Positions 15,005 to 23,527 of a DNA stretch of 27,786 bases are shown here, one piece after another. Source of the DNA: an uncultured Sphingobacteriales bacterium (GTDB taxonomy: Bacteria > Bacteroidota > Bacteroidia > Chitinophagales > Chitinophagaceae). A program made the position numbers and the translations under genes. The notes beneath the pieces are model-generated. The model was not told the DNA's origin. It worked only from the letters and a program-made list of their open reading frames with translations, and did not search any database. The stretch's first letter is position 1; every line of letters begins with the position of its first letter. The stretch is from positions 1 to 27,786 of the forward strand of contig CAMLFX010000036.1 of NCBI GenBank assembly GCA_946479435.1, given 5' to 3'.

Positions 15005-17428
15005 CTACTTCTCCAACTGTTTGAGCAATTTCTGTATCCTGTCTTCCAGCTTCTCGTTGGTCAGTTTTTCTCTAAACCTTTCGGTAAGTATCGGGAAGCA
15101 GAAGGGGCTTAATTGTTGAAGGTAACGAATTATTACGTTTTGCTTTTGCATGCGATCGAGCGCATCATACATACGCGCCTGTTCCATTTGAAAAATATAT
15201 ACTTCGTCGAATGCCTGGCGCAGTAAAAGGTTATCTGCTTCGTGTTCGGCAAACACAGAGAAAAATAGAGAAGCGTTGGCTTGCGTATGCCTTGTCTTCA
15301 CTTCTTTGCCGGGGTAACCTGTAAATACCAGCCCCGCAATACTGGCTATATCGCGAAACTTGCGTCGCGCCATTTCAGTGATATTGACGCTTTTCTGAAT
15401 ATCATCGGTCAGGTTGAGGTTATCGAGCAGATCGTTACCCAACGCTTCTTCAATAGGTATTTCCTGGTCGCTCAGTAGCTCAAAACCATAATCATTAAAC
15501 GCCAGTGAAAAACTCATAGGTTTAATCTGTGCTATACGGTAGGCAAATAATGCAGACATGCCTTCATGCACATTACGTCCTTCAAATGGATAGATAAACA
15601 CATGATAGCCCTCGCGCGTTTTTACTTTCTCTATCAGCAGCTCAGTTTTATGGGGCAGGTGCGAACGCTTCTGCTGTTCATCGAACAAGCGTTCCAGTTT
15701 TTCAAGCTCCACATCTTTAGGTCCTTTAGTATAATAGGTATCCAGCTTATCGCGAATGGTTTTGGTAAGCTGTGAGGATAAAGGCATACGCCCACCCTGC
15801 CAGGAAACAGAGTAGCCTTTCTTAGTGCTTTTACGAACCTGTACGGTCATCTCTTTCAAGCGGATGAACTCCACATTGCGGCCTGCAAAAGAGAACACAT
15901 CGCCGGGGCGAAGACGCGATACAAAGCCTTCTTCTATCAAACCCAACCTGCCACCACCCAGGAACTTTACCTGCAGCATGCTATCGCTGACGATAACGCC
16001 AATGCTCAACCTGTGTTGCATGGCTATACGGCGGCTGGTTACTTTGTAAAGACCATTTTCGATGACCACTTTATGAAACTCATCGTAAGAGTCGAGCATT
16101 TTACCACCTTGTGTTATAAAGTGCAGGCACCATTCAAACTCCTCCCAGGTTACCGAAGCGTAGCAATGCGTTTGTTTGATCTCAGCATATACTTTTTCAG
16201 GATAAAAGCCTTCAGAGATGGCCAATGTGACGAGGAACTGCACCAATACATCGAAAGAGCGAATGTAAGGAATGCGTTGTTCAATTTCATTGTGTTTGAT
16301 GGCGTGGCGAAGGGCACTACCCTCAATTATTTCTAATGAGTGTGTGGGCAGGAAATGTACCACACTCGTAGCACCTGGTTGGTGACCGCTACGGCCTGCA
16401 CGCTGCATAAAACGCGCTACACCTTTGGGTGAACCTATTTGTATCACGGTATCTACCGGGCGAAAATCGACACCCAGATCAAGACTGCTGGTGCAGACAA
16501 CTGCTTTTAAGGAACCATTGTGCAAAGCGTTTTCCACCCATTGCCGTATCTCTTCGCTTAGCGAGCCATGATGTAAAGCCATTTGCCCCGCAAGTGACGG
16601 ATCCATCTCAAGAAGACGCTGGTACCATATCTCGCATTGCGAACGCGTATTGGTAAATATTAATGTAGAATTGCTATTGTGTATAACTGGCAATACTTTT
16701 TCGCCCAGCTTTATGCCTAAATGCCCCGCCCATGGATAGCGTTCTATTTCGTCGGGCAGAAAGGTTTTTATCTCTATCTTCTTTTCGATCTTAGAACGAA
16801 TGAGTGTTTGCTTACCCGTGTAGCTACCCAATAGAATGTCTTTCGCTTCTTCAAGATTTCCTATTGTAGCGGAGATACCCCATATCTTCAGTTTAGGGTT
16901 GATCGCTTTCAATCGTGATAATGCGAGTTCTATCAGCACACCACGTTTATTACCTAAAAGCTCGTGCCACTCATCTACCACCACAAATTCCAGGTTCTTA
17001 AAGGTTTGCTCGTAGCCTTTTTGCGCCATTAAAAGATGTACGCTTTCAGGTGTAGTGATGAGGCCATTGGGCATTGATTTTTTTTGCGCAGTACGTTCTT
17101 TGGTAGAAGTATCGCCCGTACGCATACCGATGCTGTAGTCGAGTTTCATATCTTCACTTACACGCTGGGTAGCCATCAGTATTTCTTTCGATAACGCCCG
17201 GAGCGGTGTTATCCAAAGTGCATGTAAGCCTTTGGGTGGTTTCTTTTTGGCAACATAATTCTGCAGTATGCCAAACCATAGCGCATAGGTTTTGCCATAG
17301 CCGGTTGGTGCATTCAGCAAACCTGAATAGCCTTTGCCTATCGCATCCCAGCTTTTGCGCTGAAACTCGTGCGGTTGCCAGCCTTTCCTGCCGAACCATT
17401 CATCTGCTATATGTATATCCTGCTTCAA
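15005..17428 (-). CDS. Ligase-associated DEXH-box helicase (Lhr-like)
   Basis: An 807-aa superfamily 2 helicase, close to the Lhr core, that accompanies bacterial ATP-dependent ligases in a DNA-damage-response cluster. Motif I is PTGYGKT (residues 41-47) and motif II is DEWH (152-155), the atypical box of this group. Later come SATIGN (motif III), FTNTRSQCE, SSLDLGVDF and QRAGRSGHQPG (motif VI). The C-terminal third holds the winged-helix and beta-sheet region of Lhr-type enzymes. The start appears to be TTG at 17428, immediately after the ligase TAG at 17429. No in-frame ATG lies between there and the conserved N-terminus, so coupled re-initiation at TTG is likely. Confidence 0.93.
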   Translation of the reverse strand: MKQDIHIADEWFGRKGWQPHEFQRKSWDAIGKGYSGLLNAPTGYGKTYALWFGILQNYVAKKKPPKGLHALWITPLRALSKEILMATQRVSEDMKLDYSIGMRTGDTSTKERTAQKKSMPNGLITTPESVHLLMAQKGYEQTFKNLEFVVVDEWHELLGNKRGVLIELALSRLKAINPKLKIWGISATIGNLEEAKDILLGSYTGKQTLIRSKIEKKIEIKTFLPDEIERYPWAGHLGIKLGEKVLPVIHNSNSTLIFTNTRSQCEIWYQRLLEMDPSLAGQMALHHGSLSEEIRQWVENALHNGSLKAVVCTSSLDLGVDFRPVDTVIQIGSPKGVARFMQRAGRSGHQPGATSVVHFLPTHSLEIIEGSALRHAIKHNEIEQRIPYIRSFDVLVQFLVTLAISEGFYPEKVYAEIKQTHCYASVTWEEFEWCLHFITQGGKMLDSYDEFHKVVIENGLYKVTSRRIAMQHRLSIGVIVSDSMLQVKFLGGGRLGLIEEGFVSRLRPGDVFSFAGRNVEFIRLKEMTVQVRKSTKKGYSVSWQGGRMPLSSQLTKTIRDKLDTYYTKGPKDVELEKLERLFDEQQKRSHLPHKTELLIEKVKTREGYHVFIYPFEGRNVHEGMSALFAYRIAQIKPMSFSLAFNDYGFELLSDQEIPIEEALGNDLLDNLNLTDDIQKSVNITEMARRKFRDIASIAGLVFTGYPGKEVKTRHTQANASLFFSVFAEHEADNLLLRQAFDEVYIFQMEQARMYDALDRMQKQNVIIRYLQQLSPFCFPILTERFREKLTNEKLEDRIQKLLKQLEK

Positions 17429-19027
17429 CTATTGTACGTTCAGTAATTCTAAAAGATCCGTTTTCGTGTTTGCTTCTTTAGCTGATTTATCTTCGCGCCA
17501 GCGCAAAATACGTGGGAAGCGCAATGCCACACCCGATTTATGCCTGGGCGATGGATTGATGCCTTCAAAACCCAATTCAAAAACCAGTTGTGGCGTAACG
17601 CTGCGCACCGGACCAAATTTATCCAAAGTATTTCTTTTTATCCATGCATCTACACGCAGTAGTTCTTTATCTGTGAGTCCGGAGTAGGCTTTTGCGAATG
17701 GGACTAACTCCTCGCCATCCCAAACGGCAAAAGTGAAATCGGTGTAAAGGTTTGCACGACGACCATGACCACGTTGTGCGTATATCAGTACCCCATCTAC
17801 AGAATAAGGATCTACTTTCCATTTCCACCATTCGCCCCGACGGCGGCCAGTTTTGTAGGTGCTTTCTTTCAGTTTAAGCATCAGACCTTCACAAGTATAC
17901 TCTCTTGATTTTCCCCTTTCTTCTGCAGCTTGCTCCCAGCTTTCACATTCAACTATTGGTGACAGACGCAATACTTTACCTGCTTCATTTTGTCGGGCTT
18001 CATTTACCATTTCTTCCAGCAATGCCCTTCGTTGGTGTAAAGGCATCTCGCGCAAGTCTTCGCCTTTGTATTCTATCAGGTCGTAGCAAATTATGACCAA
18101 AGGTGCATCCTGCAAGGTTTTCTTAGTCACATTCTTGCGGCCAATACGTGTCTGCATAACGTGGAAAGGCAGAATATCATCGCCCTGCATGGGGAGTATC
18201 TCACCATCTATTACAGTACCGTTGGGTAGTATGCTTGCTAAGGGGTGGAATTCTACAAATTTTTCGGTCATCAGGTCTTCACCACGGCTCCATACAAATA
18301 GCTGCTGGTCGCGGACAATAATCTCGCCACGAATGCCGTCGTACTTTCGCTCTATCTGCCAGTCTTTTACATCACCCAGGTCTTCAGGGGCTACATCTAA
18401 AGCATAGGCGAGATAAAACGGGTATGGGCGTGATATATCATCTTTTGCATCTTCTACAGTTAGCAATTCGTTTAGTGATGTTGCTTGTGGATCCCATTTA
18501 CCGATGATGCGGTGGGCTACAACATTTTCATCGAGCTTGTAATGTTTGGCCAGTGCTTTAATGACTATTTTTTCAGACACACCCATACGGAAGCTGCCTG
18601 TTATCAGTTTATTGAACACAAATAATTCAGCCCCTGCTAACTGCCGCCACATGCTGTCGATATATTCTTTGCGTACCTGTTCGTCTTTGCCATCGAGGTT
18701 GATCAATTCCTGCATTACTTCGTGCAGGCTATAATCTGTAGTCTCTTCTGTTTGTGGTAGTACGAGTGTAATGGTTTCTGCGAGATCACCCACTATATGG
18801 TAAGATTCTTCCAGCAGCCACTGGGGTAAGCCACTCATCGCTACGCTCCAGTCGCGCAATTCTCCTGAACGTACCGTACGTTTAGGCCGCTTGCCTGTAA
18901 GCAGTGCCACACACCAAACCATATCTGCTTCTTCGGCAATGGAAAAATATTGCACAATGGCATCTACTTTTTCATTGGTAGACGTGGTTTGGTCTATTTG
19001 TGTAAATAACTCACTGAATGCTTTCAT
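17429..19027 (-). CDS. ATP-dependent DNA ligase (ligase-associated cluster)
   Basis: A 532-aa ATP-dependent DNA ligase, distinct from the NAD-dependent LigA used in replication. Order of parts: N-terminal DNA-binding domain (with FNKLITGSFRMGV), adenylation domain with the nucleotidyl-transfer motif ERKYDGIRGE (Lys228 takes AMP), DGEILP (motif III), EGLMLK (motif IV), WWKWKVD (motif V), then a C-terminal OB-fold with NPSPRHKSGVALRFPRI. I start at ATG 19027 (MKAFSELF); an ATG at 19072 would overlap the exonuclease gene further. The chosen start overlaps the exonuclease by 17 bp. With its neighbours it probably repairs strand breaks under stress. Confidence 0.95.
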   Translation of the reverse strand: MKAFSELFTQIDQTTSTNEKVDAIVQYFSIAEEADMVWCVALLTGKRPKRTVRSGELRDWSVAMSGLPQWLLEESYHIVGDLAETITLVLPQTEETTDYSLHEVMQELINLDGKDEQVRKEYIDSMWRQLAGAELFVFNKLITGSFRMGVSEKIVIKALAKHYKLDENVVAHRIIGKWDPQATSLNELLTVEDAKDDISRPYPFYLAYALDVAPEDLGDVKDWQIERKYDGIRGEIIVRDQQLFVWSRGEDLMTEKFVEFHPLASILPNGTVIDGEILPMQGDDILPFHVMQTRIGRKNVTKKTLQDAPLVIICYDLIEYKGEDLREMPLHQRRALLEEMVNEARQNEAGKVLRLSPIVECESWEQAAEERGKSREYTCEGLMLKLKESTYKTGRRRGEWWKWKVDPYSVDGVLIYAQRGHGRRANLYTDFTFAVWDGEELVPFAKAYSGLTDKELLRVDAWIKRNTLDKFGPVRSVTPQLVFELGFEGINPSPRHKSGVALRFPRILRWREDKSAKEANTKTDLLELLNVQ

Positions 19028-20069
19028 TGGTATCTGTATTTTCAGTGGTTTCGTTTGCTTCGCCCAGTTCACCTTCTACTTGTTCGCCTACATATAATGT
19101 GTCTACTTCGGTAGCGTTCAAGCCGTAATTAGATTGCAGCCATTTTGCGTAGATGGATTTGTAACCGTGTGTTACGTACACATTCTCGGCACCTGTGCCA
19201 CGGACTGCAGTATTTAATTGGTCCCAGTCGCAGTGGTCGGACATGATAAAACCGCGGTCGGCACCTTTACGTCGGCGTGCACCACGTAGCTGCATCCAGC
19301 CGCTGCAAATACCCAGGCTATATGGCTGCAATTTGCGTATCCATGGCGTGCCTGCTGCCGATGGCGGTGCTACTATCATAGCGCCTTTTATGTCTTTGAT
19401 ATTTATATTCGCATCGATGCGGCTATTCTTAGGCAGCGTACCAACGTTCTGCTCATAGAGTTTCGTGATATTATCTACCGCACCGTGCGTGTAAATGCCA
19501 CCAATTGTTTCATCGAGCTTATTGATGACACGCTGCGCTTTACCTAATGCATAAGCGAGTATTACAGAGTTTTTTCCCTCTGCTGCATTTTGCCGCCACC
19601 AGTCATTAATGTCGTTATGTACTTCTTCGACAGAAGGAAAATTATATACCGGTAAACCAAATGTGCTTTCGGTAATAAAGTGATGGCATTTGATGAGTTC
19701 GAAAGGAGTGGAGATATGATCGTCCTGTAATTTATAGTCGCCACTCACTACCCATATCTCACCTTGATATTCTAATCTTATTTGTGCCGAACCCCAGATG
19801 TGGCCGGCGGGATGGAAACTTATCTTCACACCGTTCATGGTTATTTCCTCGCCGTACTTCACACCCTGTACAATTATATCCTGCCCCAAACGAAAGCGCA
19901 AAACAGGAATGGCGTCATTCACTGCCAGATAGCTACCCATACCCCAGCGGGCATGGTCGGAATGGGCATGGGTAATGAGTGCTTTCTCTACAGGTTTCCA
20001 GGGATCGATATATGCCCCTGCTTGTTTGCAAAAAATGCCCTTGTCATCAAAACTTAACAGATTACCCAT
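19011..20069 (-). CDS. Ligase-associated DNA damage response exonuclease (metallo-beta-lactamase fold)
   Basis: A 352-aa MBL-fold nuclease related to the SNM1/Artemis and CPSF73-type enzymes. The signature HxHxDH is at residues 34-39 (THAHSDHARWG). Further metal-site segments are FHPAGHIWGSAQI, VVSGDYKL, ITESTFGLP and, near the C-terminus, SDHCDWDQL and VTHGYKS. It is the first of the four repair genes and overlaps the ligase start by 17 bp. In this cluster it is expected to trim DNA ends before ligation. A low-complexity tail rich in Glu/Asn/Thr (after VGEQVEGELGEAN) is not part of the catalytic fold. Confidence 0.93.
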   Translation of the reverse strand: MGNLLSFDDKGIFCKQAGAYIDPWKPVEKALITHAHSDHARWGMGSYLAVNDAIPVLRFRLGQDIIVQGVKYGEEITMNGVKISFHPAGHIWGSAQIRLEYQGEIWVVSGDYKLQDDHISTPFELIKCHHFITESTFGLPVYNFPSVEEVHNDINDWWRQNAAEGKNSVILAYALGKAQRVINKLDETIGGIYTHGAVDNITKLYEQNVGTLPKNSRIDANINIKDIKGAMIVAPPSAAGTPWIRKLQPYSLGICSGWMQLRGARRRKGADRGFIMSDHCDWDQLNTAVRGTGAENVYVTHGYKSIYAKWLQSNYGLNATEVDTLYVGEQVEGELGEANETTENTDTNESIQ

Positions 20070-20104
20070 TCATGAACTGTCATGAAAAAAGCATTCCACA
20101 AAAG

Positions 20105-20458
20105 CTATGCCCTTTCAAGGCGTTGGGTAATACGTATTAGCTTCGCTACCAGTTTTGCCAAGGCTTCTTCATTATCGGCATGGCCTAATTCAATAAAGGC
20201 TTTATTCAGCCCCTCGCGTTCATGACCGTGCAATTCCCCATCGAGTAACTGATGAATACCATTAGCAATATATGTACGCAATGTAGTAAGCTGATTTGCA
20301 TAACCCGTTTCCCGAAGATCGACCCCATTGCGTATCATGTATAAGAGATAGTAATGCCGCCTATCGGCACCAACAACGGGGTTGGATTGCGATAAACAAT
20401 ATGCTCTCAGCATAAAGCGCTCATACAATTCACCGTTACTTATGGTAGTCCTATCCAT
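20105..20458 (-). CDS. Hypothetical helical protein upstream of the repair operon
   Basis: A 117-aa soluble protein, mostly helical by composition, with no signal peptide, membrane segment or motif that I recognise. Segments such as RRHYYLLYMIRNGVDLRET and NEEALAKLVAKLIRITQRLERA look like amphipathic helices. It lies 35 bp before the exonuclease gene and 8 bp after a small membrane-protein gene, all on the minus strand. It is therefore probably in the same transcription unit as the repair genes, though a functional link is not shown. Confidence 0.65.
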   Translation of the reverse strand: MDRTTISNGELYERFMLRAYCLSQSNPVVGADRRHYYLLYMIRNGVDLRETGYANQLTTLRTYIANGIHQLLDGELHGHEREGLNKAFIELGHADNEEALAKLVAKLIRITQRLERA

Positions 20459-20466
20459 TCCATATT

Positions 20467-20595
20467 TTAATAATTCCCTCCTGCATAGTGCTCAAACAGC
20501 ATTGCCAACCTGCACAATACATATATAGAAATAACAACAATCATAATTTCCAGCCAATACCTCTTCTTACCAACCTTACCGTGTTCCTTCTTCAT
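20467..20595 (-). CDS. Very small single-pass membrane protein
   Basis: A 42-aa protein with a Lys/Arg/His-rich N-terminus (MKKEHGKVGKKRYW), one hydrophobic helix (LEIMIVVISIYVLCRLAMLF) and a short tail, consistent with one membrane span oriented by the positive-inside rule. I prefer ATG 20595 over a longer reading from 20673, whose extra 26 residues look like untranslated leader. It is the first gene ahead of the hypothetical and repair genes, spaced by 8 bp. A near-consensus -7 box (20606-20599, TACTTTCG on the minus strand) lies 3 bp upstream of this ATG. Function unknown. Confidence 0.5.
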   Translation of the reverse strand: MKKEHGKVGKKRYWLEIMIVVISIYVLCRLAMLFEHYAGGNY

Positions 20596-20691
20596 AGGCG
20601 AAAGTAATTTTCCGGTTATGCTAAGTGATTGCAAAAAGGGGAATTTAAAAGAGCGGATCGGGCAAAATGACAATTAGATTACAAATTCCCG

Positions 20692-20716
20692 ATTCGTAAA
20701 ATGCGTTTTACCGAAT
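20692..20716. promoter_or_regulatory. Near-palindrome upstream of the haem-protein gene
   Basis: ATTCGTAAAA and TTTTACCGAAT flank TGCG; the arms match except for one missing G. The element lies between the divergent repair operon and the HmuS-like gene, about 80-105 bp before the latter's ATG. It may be an operator; it does not resemble a classic Fur box. Confidence 0.35.
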
Positions 20717-20797
20717 GTAGAAAACACTACCGGATTAGAATTTTACTTTTACATGACAGTTTGAGAAAAATCAGTCAAAAAACTAAAAAAGCATACA

Positions 20798-21808
20798 ATG
20801 AATATTAAGGAGCAATATGAAACGATAAAAAGCGAAAATCCTAAACTACGCATCAGGGATATAGCCAGGAATATGCAAATTGGCGAGGGCCAACTTGTAG
20901 CATTGCGCATAGGCGATGGTGTAACACGACTGGAAGGTGATTTTAAAGAATTGCTGAAAGAAGTAAGCACTATGGGTAAAGTAATGGCACTAACGCGTAA
21001 TGATGATGCTGTGCACGAACGTAAAGGCATTTATAACAATGTATCGTTTGAAGGCCCGGTAGGTTTGGTGGTCAACCCTGATATAGACCTGCGTTTATTT
21101 ATGATGCATTGGGCATTCGGTTTTGCTGTTAGTGAAGGTGACCGTTACAGTTTACAGTTCTTTGATAAAAGCGGCGAAGCCGTACATAAAATATACCTGA
21201 CCGAAGACAGCAATAAAGAAGCTTATGATGTACTAGTTGCTAAATACACTGCAGCTGAACAAACAAGCGATATGGCCACTTCAAATTATGAGGCTGCACC
21301 CGCAGAACTACCTGACAGCGATATTGACATTGCTGCTTTCCGGGAAGATTGGTTGAACATGCAGGATACGCACGAGTTTTATGGCCTGCTGCGTAAATAT
21401 AAGCTAACACGTACGCAAGCTTTACGTTTAGCGCCAGAAGAACATGCTAAGCTGGTAGATAATAAAGCAGGCATCGATATGCTGCAAAAAGCATCGGAAA
21501 GGCAAGTGCCTATTATGGCTTTTGTTGCTAACCGTGGCTGCATACAAATACACACCGGTACCGTAACTAAACTAATGGAAACCGGCCCCTGGTTCAATGT
21601 ACTGGATCCTGATTTCAACCTGCACCTGAGACAGGAAAAAGTTGCCCGTACTTATATGGTAAAAAAACCGAGTGCAGATGGCATGATAACGTCGCTTGAA
21701 TTATTTGACGATAAAGGTGAAATGATCATACAATATTTCGGCAAACGCAAACCGGGTATTCCAGAGCTGGAAGAATGGAGAGCGATCATTGCCGATGTAA
21801 CTGCATAA
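20798..21808 (+). CDS. hmuS: HmuS/HemS-type haem-degrading (haem-carrier) factor
   Basis: A 336-aa cytosolic protein of the HemS/ChuS/HmuS family, which binds imported haem and, in several species, releases its iron. The two homologous halves expected of the family are visible. The N-terminal half has NPKLRIRDIARNMQIGEGQL, MALTRNDDAVHERKG and HWAFGFAV followed by SLQFFDKSG. The C-terminal half has VPIMAFVANRGCIQIHTG, GPWFNVLDPDFNLHL and SLELFDDKGEMI. No TonB receptor, HmuTUV transporter or hemophore gene is adjacent, which is unusual, as hmuS usually lies with them. A possible -7 box (TACTTTTA, 20744-20751) precedes it and a strong terminator follows. Confidence 0.88.
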   Translation: MNIKEQYETIKSENPKLRIRDIARNMQIGEGQLVALRIGDGVTRLEGDFKELLKEVSTMGKVMALTRNDDAVHERKGIYNNVSFEGPVGLVVNPDIDLRLFMMHWAFGFAVSEGDRYSLQFFDKSGEAVHKIYLTEDSNKEAYDVLVAKYTAAEQTSDMATSNYEAAPAELPDSDIDIAAFREDWLNMQDTHEFYGLLRKYKLTRTQALRLAPEEHAKLVDNKAGIDMLQKASERQVPIMAFVANRGCIQIHTGTVTKLMETGPWFNVLDPDFNLHLRQEKVARTYMVKKPSADGMITSLELFDDKGEMIIQYFGKRKPGIPELEEWRAIIADVTA

Positions 21809-21828
21809 TTCCTAAACACATTCATAAG

Positions 21829-21860
21829 AAAGGGAAGCTAATTGCTTCCCTTTTTCTTTT
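21829..21860 (+). terminator. Terminator after the HmuS-like gene
   Basis: AAAGGGAAGC / GCTTCCCTTT, a perfect 10-bp stem with a 5-nt loop and a T-rich tail. Confidence 0.87.
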
Positions 21861-21878
21861 CATGGTTGTAAGTAAATA

Positions 21879-22088
21879 TTATTCCAAAACAGTACAGTCG
21901 AAACCTTGCTCATTCATCAGCGACATGATCTTTGACGTATGAAAAATACCACCCTCAAAACGGAGTACCTTATCACAATCTTCCAGATCGAAATTGATGC
22001 GGCTGCCGGGAAAATAGCTTTTGAACAAAGCTATTAATTCAGCGGCATGCGACTGCTCCTGCACATTTGTTTTGAATACCTCTATCAT
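21879..22088 (-). CDS. Small ferredoxin-fold-like protein of unknown function
   Basis: A 69-aa soluble protein starting MIEVFKTNVQEQ, with INFDLEDCDKVLRFEG in the middle and QGFDCTVLE at the end. I recognise this pattern from uncharacterised Bacteroidota proteins. The beta-alpha-beta-beta-alpha-beta layout suggests a small ferredoxin-like (HMA-type) fold without the metal-binding CxxC. I take ATG 22088 because homologues begin at this point; ATG 22115 would add nine residues and overlap the DoxX-like gene's stop by 8 bp. It is the last gene of a three-gene operon with the DoxX-like and VOC genes. Function unknown. Confidence 0.7.
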   Translation of the reverse strand: MIEVFKTNVQEQSHAAELIALFKSYFPGSRINFDLEDCDKVLRFEGGIFHTSKIMSLMNEQGFDCTVLE

Positions 22089-22107
22089 GGCTTGCAGGCT
22101 TAAGTTG

Positions 22108-22491
22108 TTAAGCATTTTGCGCGCGGTATTTCAACTTTTTGTGGTGGTAAATGTAAGAGCCAAACAGGAATACATAAAACACAACAAAGAATACTATGCC
22201 CGATGCAGGATCGCCAACAGAAATGCTTGAATACATAGCGCCGGTAAGATCGAAGAAAAAACCTGCATACGCCCATTCTTTCAATCGGGGGAAGCCGGGT
22301 ATGAGTATGGCTATAACGCCCAGTATCTTAGCAACACTCAGGAATACTTCTATATATGGTGGATAACCCAAATGGTCAACCATCATTTTCTTTGATTCTT
22401 CAGGTTGTGCTAACCCGCCAATAGCCGAGAACAGCATAAGGCCACAAATCAGGACCGTGAATACCCAATAGATGATGTTTATCTTTTTCAT
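22108..22491 (-). CDS. DoxX-like family membrane protein
   Basis: A 127-aa protein with four membrane helices and the DoxX-like pattern: a first helix, then LFSAIGGLAQPEESKKMMVD and HLGYPPYIEVFLSVAKILGV, with a last segment ending in a basic tail (YHHKKLKYRAQ). The family takes its name from a subunit of archaeal thiosulfate:quinone oxidoreductase, but most bacterial members have no proven activity. It lies 33 bp after the VOC-protein gene and runs up to the small gene at 22088, forming an operon. DoxX-like genes often sit with VOC or stress genes in Bacteroidota. Confidence 0.85.
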   Translation of the reverse strand: MKKINIIYWVFTVLICGLMLFSAIGGLAQPEESKKMMVDHLGYPPYIEVFLSVAKILGVIAILIPGFPRLKEWAYAGFFFDLTGAMYSSISVGDPASGIVFFVVFYVFLFGSYIYHHKKLKYRAQNA

Positions 22492-22524
22492 AACAAGTGT
22501 ATTGATTTTATGTTTTAGACGTAT

Positions 22525-22950
22525 TTATTGTTGCGGAAGCGCATAGCTAATCATCCAGTTTACATCGAACTTATCTTTCAGCATACCGAAGTAATGGCCC
22601 CAGAAAGAGTTAACCAAGGGCATGGTTACCTGGCCGCCTGCAGAAAGGCCGCTGAATATCTTATCGGCTTCTTCTTTACTATCTACACTTACAGATATAG
22701 AGAATTTTCCAAGCTTACCCGGTGTACGCATAGATGCCGGTTCATCGCTACCCATAAGTACGGTATTGCCAATAGGCAGCGACACGTGCATAATTTCTTC
22801 GGGAGCGTCTTCTGCGGGATTAGGCACATCGCCGGGAATATCTTTGTTGCGCATGATCATTGAAAACTCGCCACCAAAAACTGATTTATAGAAATCGAAT
22901 GCCTGTTGACAGTTGCCTTCAAAAAATAAATAAGGACTAAGCGTTGCCAT
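22525..22950 (-). CDS. VOC family protein (PhnB/glyoxalase-like)
   Basis: A 141-aa protein of the vicinal-oxygen-chelate superfamily, PhnB-like branch. Typical features are LSPYLFFEGNCQQAFDFYKS at the start, PEEIMHVSLPIGNTVLMGSD in the middle, FSISVSVDSKEEADKIFSGL, and NSFWGHYFGMLKDKFDVNWM at the end. His55 in MHVSLP and late Glu/His residues could be metal ligands, but this branch often lacks glyoxalase activity. It is the first gene of a three-gene operon. A minus-strand TACATTTG at 22992-22985 fits the -7 consensus, about 35 bp upstream of the ATG. Confidence 0.87.
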   Translation of the reverse strand: MATLSPYLFFEGNCQQAFDFYKSVFGGEFSMIMRNKDIPGDVPNPAEDAPEEIMHVSLPIGNTVLMGSDEPASMRTPGKLGKFSISVSVDSKEEADKIFSGLSAGGQVTMPLVNSFWGHYFGMLKDKFDVNWMISYALPQQ

Positions 22951-22984
22951 GTTTTGTTTTATTTAAATGGTTAAGATTATAATA

Positions 22985-22992
22985 CAAATGTA
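22985..22992 (-). promoter_or_regulatory. -7 box of the VOC/DoxX operon
   Basis: Minus-strand TACATTTG matches TAnnTTTG exactly, about 35 bp before the VOC gene ATG. A TTG lies upstream but only 13 bp away, so the -33 element is uncertain. Confidence 0.42.
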
Positions 22993-23095
22993 GATTGCGT
23001 ATTTACAATACCGGGGGTGTAAAAACGTCATAGTAAGGGGCAGAATACGACAATATAAAAGCTTGTAACTTTACAGCCGCTATAAATACACTGTT

Positions 23096-23527
23096 ATGTA
23101 CCTAAAAGACAAAAACATACATACCACCAATTATCAAAACACCTTTATAGAGATTGCAGAAGATTGCCCTACGAAGCTGGCAGAAGTACCACCACAAAAA
23201 GGAGATAAAAAAACAGTTGCGAATTATCATTTTGATATGATAGCACATCACCCGTACAAATACACATCGGACGATGTGATTTTTGAGACATACGCACAGA
23301 AGAATGAAATAAATAAAGCCGACAGGAAAGCAGAACGCGAAACATTCTTTTCGAAAGGGCAGGCTTGTATGCGGGCCTCACCACTTACCAAACGCTATGG
23401 TTGGGGCGTGCATGCTGATGAACAAGGTAAGATAGCCTTGTATGGTGTTGACTCTCCTGAATACAAAAAAATGATAAAGGATAAAAACCTGCAGCATGTA
23501 AAAGCAATGCGTGCAAAAAGAGCTTAG
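23096..23527 (+). CDS. DUF6157 family protein
   Basis: A 143-aa soluble protein of a family I recognise by its conserved start HTTNYQNTFIEIAEDCP and by KGDKKTVANYHFDMI, the PYKYTSDDVIFETYA block, and RASPLTKRYGWGVHADEQGK near the C-terminus. The family (DUF6157) is widespread in Bacteroidota and Firmicutes and has no known activity. The start is the ATG at 23096; a near -7 box (TAACTTTA, 23066-23073) lies upstream. Its stop codon shares bases with that of the convergent SDR gene (4-bp overlap). Confidence 0.83.
   Translation: MYLKDKNIHTTNYQNTFIEIAEDCPTKLAEVPPQKGDKKTVANYHFDMIAHHPYKYTSDDVIFETYAQKNEINKADRKAERETFFSKGQACMRASPLTKRYGWGVHADEQGKIALYGVDSPEYKKMIKDKNLQHVKAMRAKRA

Noticed and set aside
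14363..20069. Considered whether the nuclease/helicase/ligase cluster is a phage-defence system
   Set aside because: All four members match the known ligase-associated DNA-damage-response cluster in order and motifs; there is no toxin, sensor or mobile-element context.
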